Assembly: GCA_013388645.1 (NCBI GenBank) | Contig: JACAEV010000164.1 | Location: 1 to 49,540 of the forward strand | Source: Syntrophaceae bacterium | GTDB lineage: Bacteria > Desulfobacterota > BSN033 > UBA1163 | Direction of reading: 5' to 3' | Length of the DNA stretch: 49,540 nt | In this document: positions 36,098 through 46,315 of the stretch, in pieces | How positions within the stretch are numbered: position 1 is the first letter of the stretch | Layout of the letters: every line of letters begins with the position of its first letter | Notes under the pieces: generated by a model | Told to the model about the DNA's origin: nothing | The model's database searches: none | What the model saw: the letters and a program-made list of their open reading frames with translations, nothing else | Program-made: the position numbers and the translations under genes

Positions 36098-37228
36098 CTA
36101 AAGCCTCATGGGCATGATGATGCATAATTGATTGAAGGCCTTTGGGGCGGTCGAGGTGGGTTTGAGAACTCCGGGGCTTCCCTCGTCCCTTAACTCCATG
36201 AGAACCTCCTCCGTATTCATTGCGTTGAGTGCCTCCATTAAGTAACGAGCATTAAATCCAACTTGAAGCGGAGGGCCTTCATAAACCGCTTCCAGCTCCT
36301 CCTGGGCATCGCCATAATCTTGATGATAGGAGGACATCTCGATCGAATTTTTTTTAAGAGAGAGTTTCACACCCTCCACCCTCTCGCTTGCCATGGTTGA
36401 AATCCGTTTCAAAGAACTGTACATCTTCTCTCTTCCAATCATTAATTTCTTATCGTTCCCCTCGGGAATCACTTGTTCATATTCAGGAAATTCTCCATCG
36501 ATCAATCGAATGACGGTAAGAGATTTTCCCAATTTGAAAAATCCATGCGTCGAATCGAAATAAATTCCCATCTCCTCCTCATCATCGTGATCTCCGATAA
36601 TCTTTTTTATCTCCAAAACCCCCTTTTTTGGAATGATCAATCCTTTCTCAATTCCTTGGATGGGTTGATTTTCTTGATCCATCAGACAAAGGCGATGACC
36701 ATCCGTTGCCACCATTCTCAATATATCCTTCCCCCCTTGTTTACTTTGAGTTAAAAGAACGCCATTGAGATGGTATCGAGATTCTTCATTGGAAGCAGCA
36801 AAAACCGTCTTTTCGATCATCTCCCGGATGAGGTGCGTCGAGACAGTTGAAAAATTTTCAACTTTACAGGGAGGAAGTGAAGGAAATTCCTCTGGGTCTA
36901 AACCTGCCAAGTTGAAGACCGATCTTTCACATTGAAGGTTGATCCATTGATTCTCTTTTTTCTGAAAGTGAATGAGGACATCAGGTAATTCTCTCACTAT
37001 TTCATATAGTTTTTTTGCTGAAACGGAGGCCTTCCCTTTTTCCCGAACGGTCGCCTTTAATTCTTCACGGATACCTGTTTCTAAATCGGTTGCGGTGAGA
37101 TAAAGGGAATTCTGATCCCATTCTAATAGAATATGGGAGAGGATGGGAAGAGTGGTTTTTCTTCCTGCCACACTTTGAACGAGTCCTAATCCTCTTAGAA
37201 GTTCTCTTCTTTCGATTTCAAAATTCAT
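36098..37228 (-). CDS. dnaN: DNA polymerase III beta clamp
   Basis: A 376-residue sliding clamp of three similar domains, ending in the conserved hydrophobic pocket residues (CIIMPMRL). LPILSHILLE near residue 27, MVATDGHRL and MLMNTEE-like motifs (MEALNAMNTEEVLMEL) are typical. GGAGGT precedes the ATG. It lies between dnaA and gyrB as in most origins. Confidence 0.96.
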   Translation of the reverse strand: MNFEIERRELLRGLGLVQSVAGRKTTLPILSHILLEWDQNSLYLTATDLETGIREELKATVREKGKASVSAKKLYEIVRELPDVLIHFQKKENQWINLQCERSVFNLAGLDPEEFPSLPPCKVENFSTVSTHLIREMIEKTVFAASNEESRYHLNGVLLTQSKQGGKDILRMVATDGHRLCLMDQENQPIQGIEKGLIIPKKGVLEIKKIIGDHDDEEEMGIYFDSTHGFFKLGKSLTVIRLIDGEFPEYEQVIPEGNDKKLMIGREKMYSSLKRISTMASERVEGVKLSLKKNSIEMSSYHQDYGDAQEELEAVYEGPPLQVGFNARYLMEALNAMNTEEVLMELRDEGSPGVLKPTSTAPKAFNQLCIIMPMRL

Positions 37229-37544
37229 TATCTTTACCTCCTATTAAGATTCATTATCTTTAAAAGAACCGTCTTCTACGTCTATCTCTGTGGAAATGAA
37301 GAAAAGAATACTAACTTAAAAAAAGAAAAGACGTTTTGATGTGGAAATTCCTCCTATGAATCGTTGGATTACCTTTGGATAATAAAAACATTTCATCTTT
37401 TTTTTAATTTCCTCCTCCACCATTCACACTCTTTCCACAAGATTTACCTTAACAAACAAAAACAATATATTGATCAATGTGGATTCCAATTCGTTAAATA
37501 ATGTTCAATAGTTATAACGAAGAGATTCCTTGAATCGATCGGAT
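37229..37544. other. dnaN-dnaA intergenic region, likely part of oriC
   Basis: An AT-rich 316-base gap with several near-consensus DnaA boxes: TGTGGAAAT at 37289-37297 and 37340-37348, TTTCCACA at 37432-37439 and TGTGGATTC at 37478-37486. A/T-only runs (for example 37410-37430) could serve as an unwinding element. No gene. Confidence 0.55.
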
Positions 37545-38882
37545 TCATGATTTAATTTGATTTTCCAAATTATTAATCATTTCTTTAAAGGAATCCTCTT
37601 TCGATATCATCTCTTTGACTTTTTTAATAGAGTGAAGCACGGTGGAATGATCTTTTCCCCCAAATTTTTCACCAATTTCAATTAAGGAGGCAGGGGTTAA
37701 TTTTCGAGAGAGATACATGCCGATTTGTCGAGGAAGCACATAACTCTTATGCTTTCGTTTTACCCTTAAATCTGGAATTTTAATATTAAAAAAGTTGGCT
37801 ACGACTTTTTGAACCAGATCAATAGAGATCAATTCAAACTTCGGTTTAATGACATGTTTTAAAACCTCTTTGGCTAATTGGATGTCAATCGGTGTTTTCG
37901 TCAATGAGGCGAAGGCGCCGATCCGAATGAGGGAGCCTTCTAAAATTCTAATGTTGGAATCAATTTGAGATGCAAGAAAGAAAGCGACATCATTGGGAAT
38001 GGATATATTTTCTGTTTCAGCTTTTTTTCGTAAAATGGCTACTTTGGTTTCAAGGTCAGGAGGCTGGATGTCTGCAATCAGTCCCCATTCAAATCGCGAT
38101 CGGAGTCGTTCTTCGAAATCAGGGATATCTTTTGGAAACTTATCGCTGGTGAGGACAATTTGTTTTCGAGATTGATGGAGGGCCTCAAAGGTATGGAAAA
38201 ATTCAGCCTGTGTCCTTTCTTTGCCAGCGATAAATTGAATATCGTCGATCAGCAAGATGTCCATCTTTCGATATTTATTTCTAAATTCATCCATCCTTTC
38301 GTAACGGAGTGAATTAATGACTTCGTTGGTGAACTCCTCGGAAGTAATGTAACAGATTTTTTTGACTTCGTTAAAAATTCGGTGTTGAACAATATGGTTC
38401 CCGATGGCATGAAGGAGATGGGTCTTCCCCAACCCCACTCCTCCATAAATGAAAAGGGGATTGTAATTTTTCGCAGGTGATTCGGCTACGGCATGGCAAG
38501 CTGCATGGGCAAACTGGTTGCTCGCCCCCACCACAAAATGATCGAAGGTATATTTTGGGTTGAAAAGAGATGGAGGAGAATGAAAGACCTGTGGGTCATA
38601 GTTTGGCAAAGATTGAGGAGGGGAGTCTTTTCCGTTGATCTTTTCATTTTTAATTCGGAATTGGAGCTGGCAAGAGGATTGAGTGAAATGAGAAAGGGCG
38701 TCTTTAATATAGAGGGAGTAATGTTCATTGATCCATTCTTTAAAGAACCGGTTTGGGACCTCTAATTCAACCCGTTCACCTTCTTTTGAAATGAATTGAA
38801 TGGGTTTAATCCAAATATCAAAATTTTGTTGACCGACTCTTTCTTTTAAAGAATCGATCACTTTAGGCCATAAATCTTCCAT
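37545..38882 (-). CDS. dnaA: Chromosomal replication initiator DnaA
   Basis: A 445-residue DnaA starting at ATG 38882 (AAGG upstream; the frame reads 24 codons further but those residues do not look conserved). Domain I is MEDLWPKVIDSLKERVGQQNFDIWI; domain III has Walker A GGVGLGKTHLL, ILLIDDIQFIAGKERTQ and the Arg finger box; domain IV has the DNA-binding signature GGKDHSTVLHSIKKV. It opens the origin and loads helicase. Confidence 0.97.
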   Translation of the reverse strand: MEDLWPKVIDSLKERVGQQNFDIWIKPIQFISKEGERVELEVPNRFFKEWINEHYSLYIKDALSHFTQSSCQLQFRIKNEKINGKDSPPQSLPNYDPQVFHSPPSLFNPKYTFDHFVVGASNQFAHAACHAVAESPAKNYNPLFIYGGVGLGKTHLLHAIGNHIVQHRIFNEVKKICYITSEEFTNEVINSLRYERMDEFRNKYRKMDILLIDDIQFIAGKERTQAEFFHTFEALHQSRKQIVLTSDKFPKDIPDFEERLRSRFEWGLIADIQPPDLETKVAILRKKAETENISIPNDVAFFLASQIDSNIRILEGSLIRIGAFASLTKTPIDIQLAKEVLKHVIKPKFELISIDLVQKVVANFFNIKIPDLRVKRKHKSYVLPRQIGMYLSRKLTPASLIEIGEKFGGKDHSTVLHSIKKVKEMISKEDSFKEMINNLENQIKS

Positions 38883-38954
38883 GGAATTGACCTTGATGGA
38901 TTGAAACAGTGTATGAAGGGCATTGAAGGAATGGGCAGGAGGGGCCCAAAACAA

Positions 38955-39125
38955 AAAATCTTTTCATTTTCAATTACTTATAAATCTCTTTTCACAATGT
39001 TTCCACAACTGTGGATAAATGAAATTAAAGACAAAGAAGGGAAAAGCTGAGGATTAATTTATTGTATTCAATCGATAGTGCATTATAACCCCGTCAAAAA
39101 AAAAATCAAGTTTTTTTTGATGGAG
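38955..39125. other. dnaA-gyrA intergenic region, likely second oriC segment
   Basis: It contains a perfect DnaA box (TGTGGATAA, the complement of TTATCCACA) at 39010-39018, an inverted near-match (TTTCCACA) at 39000-39007, and an AT-rich flank (39055-39120). The A-run/T-run palindrome at 39095-39121 could also act as a weak terminator for gyrA. Confidence 0.55.
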
Positions 39126-41552
39126 TTATTCTTTTTCAGCCAATCTTGCAACAGCGACCACCTTTTCGCCCTCTTCCAGGGTGATCAGCCTTACCCCTTG
39201 CGTACTCCTTCCCTGAACGGGGATGTCAATGGCTCGTAGACGAATAATTTTCCCTTTGTTAGAGATGACCATTAATTCATCTTCGTCGACGACGGTTTTA
39301 ATCCCAATCACATCGCCCGTCTTTGGGGTCCTCTTCATTGTAAAAATACCGGACCCCCCCCTATTCTGAACCCGATACTCCGATGCCTGAGTTCGTTTTC
39401 CGTAGCCATTCTCAGAGACGGTCAAAATTTGTGTGTGAGGAGCCACCACTTCCATCCCCACCACTTCGTCTTCTTTAGAAATTCTAATTCCCCTCACCCC
39501 GTGAGCGATTCGACCCATCTCCCGGATTTGGGTTTCAGGGAAATGAATGGCTTTTCCAAATTTGGTGCCGATAAAGAGATGCTGTTTCCCATCCGTCAAT
39601 TTCGCAGAGATGAGTTCATCTCCTTCATCGAGGTGAATGGCAATGATGCCCCCTGATCGTGGATTACTGTATGCTTCAAGGACGGTTTTCTTGATCGTCC
39701 CTCTTTTGGTCATAAAAGTAATAAATTTCCCTTTTGCAAAATCTTTGAGAGAGAGAATGGTGGTCACCTTTTCTTCTGGACTCAGATGGAGAAGATTGAT
39801 GATGGCCTTTCCTCGGGTCATGCGTCCAGCCTGCGGAAGTTCATGCACCTTCTTCCAGTGGATCTTTCCAGCGTCAGTAAAAAACAGGATATAATCATGC
39901 GTCGAGGCGACGAAAAGGTCTTCGACAAAATCTTCTTCTTTGACATTAATCCCCACCTTCCCTTTTCCACCGCGATGCTGGCTTCGGTAGAGGCTGATGG
40001 GATTTCTCTTGATGTATCCTGTGTGGGTGATCGTCACCACCATGTCCTCTTCGGCGATGAGGTCTTCCACCCGTATTTCCGGGACCACCTCCACAATTTC
40101 CGTATGCCTTTCGTCTCCGTAGTTGTCTCGGACAACGATCAGTTCCTCTTTGATTAAATTGAGAATCAACCGCTCGCTGGCCAGGAGGGCTTTCAAACGA
40201 TTGATCAATTTGATGGTCTCCTCGTACTCTTCCACGATTTTTCGCTGTTCAAGGTTCGTGAGTCGTTGGAGCCTCATCTCCAAGATCGCTTGAGCCTGCT
40301 CGTCTGAGAAGGTGAATTTCTCCATTAAACGTTCTTTTGCCTCTTTCGGGGTTTTGGAGGCTTTGATCGTAGCGATGATGGCATCGATATGGTCAATCGC
40401 CTTTTTCAGACCTTCCAGGATATGAGCCCTGGCTTCTGCCTTGTTGAGTTCGAAACGCGATCTCCGGATGACCACCTCTTGTCGATATTGGACGAAGAGA
40501 TGGAGCAGATCTTTGAGGGAGAGCAGTTTTGGTTGGTTTTGGTGGATCGCCAAAAGGATGATCCCAAAAGAATTCTGCATTTGAGTATGTTTATAAAGCT
40601 GGTTGAGGATGACTTCAGCGACTTCATTTCTTTTCAATTCAACAACAACCCTCATTCCCTCCCGATCTGACTCATCTCGGACATTGGAAATGCCATCGAT
40701 GACCTTCTCCTGAACCAATTCAGCTATTCTTTCAATGAGTTTGGCTTTGTTGGTTTGATAAGGAAGCTCCGTAATGACAATGTTTTCCCTTTCTCCCTTT
40801 CGATCCCTCTCAATGATTGCTCTGGCCCTAAGTTGGATGACCCCTTTTCCAGTTTCATAGGCCTGGCGAATTCCTTCTTTCCCATAGATGAACCCTCCCG
40901 TCGGAAAATCAGGTCCTGGTAGATGATTCATCAATTCATTGATAGAGATATCAGGATCTTCGATCAAAGCAATGATCGCATTAATCGTTTCTACCAAATT
41001 ATGAGGGGGGATGTTCGTTGCCATTCCGACTGCAATCCCCGAAGAGCCATTGACAATGAGATTGGGGAATTTGGAGGGAAGCACGGAGGGTTCGACCAGA
41101 GATTCATCATAATTTGGAACGAAGTCGACGGTCTCTTTGTCGATATCGGCTAATAACTCGGTAGCCAGTTTTGCCATGCGGATTTCTGTATATCGCATGG
41201 CAGCAGGAGGATCACCATCGACGGAGCCAAAGTTCCCTTGACCGTCGATCAAGGGATAACGAAGAGAGAAATCTTGTGCCATTCGAACAATCGCATCATA
41301 GACAGCCATATCCCCGTGCGGATGATATTTACCGATCACATCGCCGACGATTCTCGCTGACTTTTTATAGGGCTTATCCCAATCATTATTTAACTCATTC
41401 ATGGCAAAGAGAATGCGGCGATGAACGGGTTTCAGGCCATCTCTCACATCCGGCAGCGCTCGGCCGATGATGACGCTCATGGCATAGTCCATGTAGGACT
41501 TTTTCATTTCATCTTCGATATTAACAGGGAGGTGCTCGATCGCAGTGTTCAC
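39126..41552 (-). CDS. gyrA: DNA gyrase subunit A
   Basis: An 808-residue breakage-reunion subunit. The catalytic Tyr lies in [10 protein letters not shown], and the quinolone region around [20 protein letters not shown] carries a Asp-Met-Ala where E. coli has Asp-Ser-Ala (S83 equivalent = Met), which may affect quinolone binding. The C-terminal beta-pinwheel contains the GyrA box (QHRGGKGK). It starts at GTG with AGGAG upstream. It lies between dnaA and the divergent rpmH operon. Confidence 0.96.
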   Translation of the reverse strand: MNTAIEHLPVNIEDEMKKSYMDYAMSVIIGRALPDVRDGLKPVHRRILFAMNELNNDWDKPYKKSARIVGDVIGKYHPHGDMAVYDAIVRMAQDFSLRYPLIDGQGNFGSVDGDPPAAMRYTEIRMAKLATELLADIDKETVDFVPNYDESLVEPSVLPSKFPNLIVNGSSGIAVGMATNIPPHNLVETINAIIALIEDPDISINELMNHLPGPDFPTGGFIYGKEGIRQAYETGKGVIQLRARAIIERDRKGERENIVITELPYQTNKAKLIERIAELVQEKVIDGISNVRDESDREGMRVVVELKRNEVAEVILNQLYKHTQMQNSFGIILLAIHQNQPKLLSLKDLLHLFVQYRQEVVIRRSRFELNKAEARAHILEGLKKAIDHIDAIIATIKASKTPKEAKERLMEKFTFSDEQAQAILEMRLQRLTNLEQRKIVEEYEETIKLINRLKALLASERLILNLIKEELIVVRDNYGDERHTEIVEVVPEIRVEDLIAEEDMVVTITHTGYIKRNPISLYRSQHRGGKGKVGINVKEEDFVEDLFVASTHDYILFFTDAGKIHWKKVHELPQAGRMTRGKAIINLLHLSPEEKVTTILSLKDFAKGKFITFMTKRGTIKKTVLEAYSNPRSGGIIAIHLDEGDELISAKLTDGKQHLFIGTKFGKAIHFPETQIREMGRIAHGVRGIRISKEDEVVGMEVVAPHTQILTVSENGYGKRTQASEYRVQNRGGSGIFTMKRTPKTGDVIGIKTVVDEDELMVISNKGKIIRLRAIDIPVQGRSTQGVRLITLEEGEKVVAVARLAEKE

Positions 41553-41705
41553 GATAACTCCTGAAATGGCATTGGGTCGGAAAGAAGCCCTTCACTTGTT
41601 TTTCAGTATTCTTTTAATTAAGCGATAGGGCAGGATGATTGGGTATCGGTCTGTCTCCGGTAGGCCCTACCCTTCTGGGTGAAGCGCCTCAATTTTGATA
41701 ACAAA

Positions 41706-41734
41706 ATTTAATATAAAACCCCCTTCCCTGTCAA
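41706..41734 (-). promoter_or_regulatory. Possible gyrA promoter
   Basis: Minus strand TTGACA (41729-41734), 17-base spacer, TTAAAT (41706-41711). Perfect -35 and weak -10. It is divergent from the rpmH promoter 20 bases away. Confidence 0.4.
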
Positions 41735-41753
41735 CAAAATTAAAGCCCTAATC

Positions 41754-41782
41754 TTGACAATGAATTATAAATATGGTTTAAA
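41754..41782 (+). promoter_or_regulatory. Possible rpmH promoter
   Basis: TTGACA (41754-41759), 17-base spacer, TTTAAA (41777-41782), in a very AT-rich stretch 52 bases before rpmH. This is where transcription flips from minus to plus. Confidence 0.45.
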
Positions 41783-41834
41783 TTTAAAGTTTAATTATTT
41801 CAAAAAATAAGACACTTTAACCGAGAGGGATTGG

Positions 41835-41969
41835 ATGAAGAGAACCTATCAGCCCAGTAACCTTAGGCGGAAAAGAACACACGGCTTCTTGGAAAGGATG
41901 AGCACAAGAAGCGGTCGCAATATCATAAAGCGGAGGCGATTGAAAGGAAGAAAGAGGTTAACCGTTTAG
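41835..41969 (+). CDS. rpmH: Ribosomal protein bL34
   Basis: A 44-residue, very basic protein beginning [20 protein letters not shown], with [11 protein letters not shown] and ending KGRKRLTV, the invariant L34 pattern. GAGAGG lies ahead of the ATG. It is the first gene of the rpmH-rnpA-yidD-yidC-jag-mnmE plus-strand operon and was too short for the usual ORF cut-off. Confidence 0.97.
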   Translation: MKRTYQPSNLRRKRTHGFLERMSTRSGRNIIKRRRLKGRKRLTV

Positions 41970-42032
41970 ACCTTGAATTCCAGAGAATGAGAAGAGAAAC
42001 CCTTCGATGAATTGATAATGATAGGGATCAAA

Positions 42033-42371
42033 GTGAAAGGGTCCTTCCGTTTTACCAAAAAGCAGAGGATCACTTACCCTCAGGATTTCAGAAGGGTGAT
42101 GAAATTAGGCAGGAGGCTTTCTTCTCAAAACTTTGTCCTCTTTCTAAAAAGGAACGATCATCTTTTTCATAGGCTGGGGGTTGTCATTAAAAAAGAGATT
42201 GGTCCTGCGACGTTCCGGAATCGAATGAAGCGATACCTCCGCGAGTTTTTTCGCCTCCACAGGCATCAGATCAAAGGTTCTTACGATATAATTTTAATGG
42301 TGAAAAAGGGATGTTCGATCAATCGTTATCAGGAAGCAGAGGAAGAGTTAAAAAAACTTTTCGTTATTTGA
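42033..42371 (+). CDS. rnpA: Ribonuclease P protein component
   Basis: A 112-residue basic protein that binds the RNase P RNA and helps tRNA 5' processing. FRFTKKQRITYPQDFRRV at the start and the RNR motif region (TFRNRMKRYLREFFR) are characteristic. GTG at 42033 gives the normal N-terminus (MKGSFRF) with AGGG upstream; ATG at 42018 and TTG at 42012 are alternatives. Its stop overlaps the yidD start (TTGA). Confidence 0.93.
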   Translation: MKGSFRFTKKQRITYPQDFRRVMKLGRRLSSQNFVLFLKRNDHLFHRLGVVIKKEIGPATFRNRMKRYLREFFRLHRHQIKGSYDIILMVKKGCSINRYQEAEEELKKLFVI

Positions 42372-42634
42372 AGAAGGGAACGATTTATAAAACGGTCCAT
42401 GAATGGACCAAAAAAGGGGCTATCCTTTTAATCCTTTTCTATCGATATTCGTTTTCAATATTCTTTGGACCCTGCTGCCGTTTCACCCCTTCCTGTTCCT
42501 CTTATGCTCTGCTATCGATTCATCGGTTTGGAATTAAGGTGGGAGTAAGACTCATTTTTAAAAGAATCATAAAATGTCATCCCTTCCATCCTGGTGGATA
42601 CGATCCAGTTCCCCAAATCCCAAAAGAATATTAG
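42368..42634 (+). CDS. yidD: Membrane protein insertion efficiency factor YidD
   Basis: An 88-residue protein with an N-terminal amphipathic/hydrophobic helix and the family core CCRFTPSCSSYALLSIHRFG and KCHPFHPGGYDPVP. It assists YidC-dependent membrane insertion. TTG at 42368 overlaps the rnpA stop; an ATG at 42311 would add 19 unlikely residues inside rnpA. It is 25 bases before yidC. Confidence 0.93.
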   Translation: MKKGTIYKTVHEWTKKGAILLILFYRYSFSIFFGPCCRFTPSCSSYALLSIHRFGIKVGVRLIFKRIIKCHPFHPGGYDPVPQIPKEY

Positions 42635-42659
42635 GAAGGAGATTTAAAGAAAAGAAGAT

Positions 42660-44396
42660 ATGGAAAAAAGAGCTATCTATGCAATATTATTGACCTTTTT
42701 TATAATTATGCTCTGGAGTGTTATTCAATCAAAATTATTTCCTCCAGCTCCAGAAAAACCAGAAACAAAGGAGGTAAAGAAGGAACAGATTGCTCCAATA
42801 GAGAGGCCTATCGAGAGAAGGGAGCAGATTAAGGAATCAAAACCCTTAGTAAAGCCCAGGGTGGTCATCGAAAAAAAGGACGTCTCTGTTGAGACATTGA
42901 ATTACTCAGCCGTTCTTTGCTCCGAAGATGCCAGATTAAAACATTTCAGGCTTAAAAAATATGAAGATAGTGTTGAACAGTCATCCATAACGATTAAATT
43001 GATCCAGTTGGTTCAAAGCCTCTTAGGGAAAAAAGAAGAGACGTTTAAAAAACCCGCTCCACTCGATTTGGTGAATACGAGTGAAAAAGAGGGACTTCCA
43101 TTGGGACTTATCTTTAAAGAATCAGGCCCCTCCCCTTCGGATGGAAACTGGGAAGTAGATCGGGAGCAACTCCGGTTAATCCATAGCGGGGAAAAGGGTG
43201 AAGTTGCTTTTACAAAAAGCTTAGAAAATGGGTTAAAGGTGACGAAACGTTATCAATTTCATTCGGATCAATATACCCTCGACTTGGATGTGGAGATTGA
43301 AAATGATACTTCTAAGGAGATCACGATTCCTGTGGGCGTCCAATGGATTGGAAAAGTTGAACTTGAGAAATTAGCTGATGAGGATAATAAAGATTATGGA
43401 TTAAAATATTCCTTTTTTAAGAACCAAAAAGTGGAAAGGAAAGATCTGGGAGGTGCAAGCGCTTCAGGATGCACCCCTGGTTGCGGATCGAAGAAAAGGA
43501 GGACCGAACCTTTTGAATTCTCTGATAAAGGTGAATTAAAATGGTTTGCATACGAGGGAGAATATTTTGCCTCTTTGTTGATTTCACCTCCGACAGAAAA
43601 GAACCTCTCCCTCTCAGTAAAGGGTGATGAAAAAAATCTTTTAATGGTCAATTTGACAACCGCATCTGTATCGATTCCACCCAAACAAAGGATCAAGGTC
43701 CCCTATCAAATTTATTTGGGTCCCAAAGAGATTGATCGATTAAAGGGACTTGGCGTTGGAGCTGAAAAATTAGTCGATTTTGGATGGTTTACGATAGTGG
43801 CCAAACCCCTCATCTGGTTTTTAAAACTGACTAACAAGATTACGGGAAATTTTGGGATTGATATCATCATCCTCAGCATTCTGATAAAAATCGTCTTTCT
43901 CCCTCTGACGCAGATCAGTATGAAATCGATGAAGGAGATGCAAAAAGTCCAACCGGAAATGAATCGACTCAAAGAGCAGTATAAAAATGACAAGGCAAGG
44001 CTTCAGCAGGAAATCATGCTTCTTTATAAGAGAAGGAAGATCAATCCGATGAGCGGGTGCCTACCTATGCTCATACAAATACCTGTATTCATTGCACTTT
44101 ACAATGCACTTCAATATACCATCGAGATGAGGCATGCACCTTTCTTTCTATGGATTCGGGACCTCGCTGCGAAAGATCCAATCTATATTACCCCGCTTAT
44201 TATGGGGGGGACCATGGTCCTCCAGCAAAAAATGACTCCAACAGCAGCCGATCCTACGCAGGCTAAGATGTTTCTACTAATGCCGGTAATGTTTACTTTT
44301 TTATTTCTCAATTTCCCATCCGGTCTGGTTTTATATTGGTTGGTTAATAATGTCTTATCAATTGCTCACCAATATTATTTGAATAAAAAGACTTGA
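42660..44396 (+). CDS. yidC: Membrane protein insertase YidC
   Basis: A 578-residue Gram-negative type YidC. It has an N-terminal transmembrane helix (residues 6-22), a large periplasmic domain (about 60-370) and the Oxa1-like core of five helices from about 380 (MKEMQKVQPEMNRLKEQYKND, GCLPMLIQIPVFIALYNAL, NFPSGLVLYWLVNN). The periplasmic domain contains a short Cys- and Lys-rich loop (SGCTPGCGSKKRR, near residue 270), seen in some deltaproteobacterial relatives. It inserts and folds inner-membrane proteins. GGAAGGAG precedes it. Confidence 0.96.
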   Translation: MEKRAIYAILLTFFIIMLWSVIQSKLFPPAPEKPETKEVKKEQIAPIERPIERREQIKESKPLVKPRVVIEKKDVSVETLNYSAVLCSEDARLKHFRLKKYEDSVEQSSITIKLIQLVQSLLGKKEETFKKPAPLDLVNTSEKEGLPLGLIFKESGPSPSDGNWEVDREQLRLIHSGEKGEVAFTKSLENGLKVTKRYQFHSDQYTLDLDVEIENDTSKEITIPVGVQWIGKVELEKLADEDNKDYGLKYSFFKNQKVERKDLGGASASGCTPGCGSKKRRTEPFEFSDKGELKWFAYEGEYFASLLISPPTEKNLSLSVKGDEKNLLMVNLTTASVSIPPKQRIKVPYQIYLGPKEIDRLKGLGVGAEKLVDFGWFTIVAKPLIWFLKLTNKITGNFGIDIIILSILIKIVFLPLTQISMKSMKEMQKVQPEMNRLKEQYKNDKARLQQEIMLLYKRRKINPMSGCLPMLIQIPVFIALYNALQYTIEMRHAPFFLWIRDLAAKDPIYITPLIMGGTMVLQQKMTPTAADPTQAKMFLLMPVMFTFLFLNFPSGLVLYWLVNNVLSIAHQYYLNKKT

Positions 44397-44406
44397 GGTT
44401 CGAATC

Positions 44407-44865
44407 TTGGAAGAAATAGAAATTGCAAAAGAGCTCACAACAGGATTGCTGAACCGGATGGGACTCAAACCAGAGGTGGAAGCGTTATATAAAGAGGGCA
44501 CCCTCAACATTGAAATTAAAGGAGACCACGAGGGCATTCTTATCGGAAAATACGGTCGAACACTCGAATCGCTACAGATACTGATTAACAAAATGGTCAA
44601 TAAAAAGTTAAAAACCTCTATAAAGATCATTATTGATATCGATAATTATCGGGAAAGAAGATCTGCCAACATTATTAGGATGGCCCAACGCTTGGGTGAA
44701 AAAGCAAAAAGGACAAGTCATTCCATAACGATAGGTCCATTCAATGCTCATGATAGGAGGATCATCCATCTTGCCCTCAAGGAGGATCCTTCCCTTAAAA
44801 CGGAGAGCCTTGGAAATGGGGATCTGAAGGAAATCAGGATCATCCCAATAAATCAAAAGGGATAA
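44407..44865 (+). CDS. khpB: KhpB/Jag-type RNA-binding protein (KH-R3H)
   Basis: A 152-residue protein with a KH-like domain (IKGDHEGILIGKYGRTLESLQILINK) followed by an R3H domain (YRERRSANIIRMAQRLGEKAKRTSH, then NAHDRRIIHLAL). The N-terminal Jag_N domain of longer Jag proteins is absent, as in many proteobacterial forms. It binds RNA and lies in its usual place between yidC and mnmE. Start TTG at 44407 with GAGG upstream. Confidence 0.9.
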   Translation: MEEIEIAKELTTGLLNRMGLKPEVEALYKEGTLNIEIKGDHEGILIGKYGRTLESLQILINKMVNKKLKTSIKIIIDIDNYRERRSANIIRMAQRLGEKAKRTSHSITIGPFNAHDRRIIHLALKEDPSLKTESLGNGDLKEIRIIPINQKG

Positions 44866-44890
44866 AGACCCCGAAACCACACAAATAAAA

Positions 44891-46315
44891 GTGAACAAAG
44901 GTTCTTCCCCCAGTTTAAAAAAGAGAATCCCATCTACTCATGAAGAGACGATTGCAGCCATTTCAACCCCGTTTGGGGAAAGTGGTATAGGAGTCGTCAG
45001 AATGAGTGGTTCTTCAGCGGAATCTATTGCCAAAAAATTATTCAAACCTAAAAATGACCAACCTTATTTCATCTCCCATCACATGCATTATGGTGAATTG
45101 ATTGACCCCAAAAGTGGAAAAGCTGTTGATGAAGTGTTGATGGTTTTAATGAAGTCTCCAAAAACATATACTCGGGAAGACATTGTGGAGATCCACTGCC
45201 ATGGAGGTTACTTCATTTTAAAGAAGGTATTAGATATAGTTTTGAGGGAAGGGGCCCGAATGGCCGAGCCAGGGGAGTTTACTAAAAGGGCCTTCTTAAA
45301 TGGGAGAATTGATCTCACGCAGGCTGAGGCGGTAATCGACCTGATTAAGGCTAAGACAGAGATCAGCCTTGAAATTGCGAACCAGCAACTGAGAGGATCA
45401 ATGTACAAGGAAATGAGCGAACTTCGATCGCAATTGATCGAACGGTTGGCGCTAATCGAAGCCCATATTGATTTCCCAGAAGAAGAGATGGAGCCAATCG
45501 TTTTGCAAGAGTTGAAGGGAGATCTTGAGAAAATGGTCGATCAGTTGGAGAGATGGATTGCATCTTATGAAGAGGGAAAGGTCTTTAGGGATGGGATTTC
45601 CTGTGCCATTGTTGGAAAAACCAATGTCGGTAAATCGAGCCTCCTTAATGTATTATTAAAAGAGGAAAGGGCGATTGTGACTCCGATTCCGGGGACGACA
45701 AGGGATGTCATTGAAGAGGTCTTAAATATTTATGGGATACCTGTGCGATTAATGGATACGGCAGGCTTGAGAAAACCATTAGATTCTATTGAACAAGAAG
45801 GGGTTAAAAGGGCGAAAGAGCGAATGGCTGACGCTGATTTTGTGCTATTGATGCTTGACGGTAGTAGAGAAATCGACTCGGACGACAGAGAGATCTTTGA
45901 AGAAATCAGAAAAAAGAAGAGAGTGGTGATCGTTAATAAAAATGATCTACCCTTAAAAATTTCGTTGGAAGAGATAAAGAACCAATTTAAGGATGAACCA
46001 ATTGTTTTAATTTCAGCATTAAAAAACGAGGGAATCGATCATCTCAAGGAGGCTATCTATAATTCCTTGGTCCATCGCAATATAAGAAATACCTCTGAAC
46101 ATCTCATTATATCGAACATTCGCCATAAGAATATTCTTACTCAAATAAAGAACAATCTATTTAATGCAATAAAAGGATTGGAAGAGGGGATTTCAATGGA
46201 ATTCATTGCCTTTGAAATCCACTCTGTGTTGGATGCCTTTGGTGAAATGGTTGGAGAGACAACTACTGAAGAGGTCTTAAACCGAATTTTCGAGCAATTC
46301 TGCATTGGTAAATAA
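44891..46315 (+). CDS. mnmE: tRNA modification GTPase MnmE
   Basis: A 474-residue protein. It has an N-terminal folate-binding domain (TIAAISTPFGESGIGVVRMSG), a helical domain with an inserted G domain (GKTNVGKSSLLN, DTAGLR, NKND) and the C-terminal FCIGK with the essential Cys. With MnmG it installs the cmnm5U34 modification on tRNA anticodons. mnmG is not next to it. The start is GTG, without a strong ribosome site. Its TAA shares the A with the ATG of the next gene. Confidence 0.96.
   Translation: MNKGSSPSLKKRIPSTHEETIAAISTPFGESGIGVVRMSGSSAESIAKKLFKPKNDQPYFISHHMHYGELIDPKSGKAVDEVLMVLMKSPKTYTREDIVEIHCHGGYFILKKVLDIVLREGARMAEPGEFTKRAFLNGRIDLTQAEAVIDLIKAKTEISLEIANQQLRGSMYKEMSELRSQLIERLALIEAHIDFPEEEMEPIVLQELKGDLEKMVDQLERWIASYEEGKVFRDGISCAIVGKTNVGKSSLLNVLLKEERAIVTPIPGTTRDVIEEVLNIYGIPVRLMDTAGLRKPLDSIEQEGVKRAKERMADADFVLLMLDGSREIDSDDREIFEEIRKKKRVVIVNKNDLPLKISLEEIKNQFKDEPIVLISALKNEGIDHLKEAIYNSLVHRNIRNTSEHLIISNIRHKNILTQIKNNLFNAIKGLEEGISMEFIAFEIHSVLDAFGEMVGETTTEEVLNRIFEQFCIGK

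Noticed and set aside
44395-44410. GGTTCGAATC, like a tRNA T-loop
   Set aside because: It lies between yidC and khpB with no acceptor, D or anticodon arms in register; chance match.
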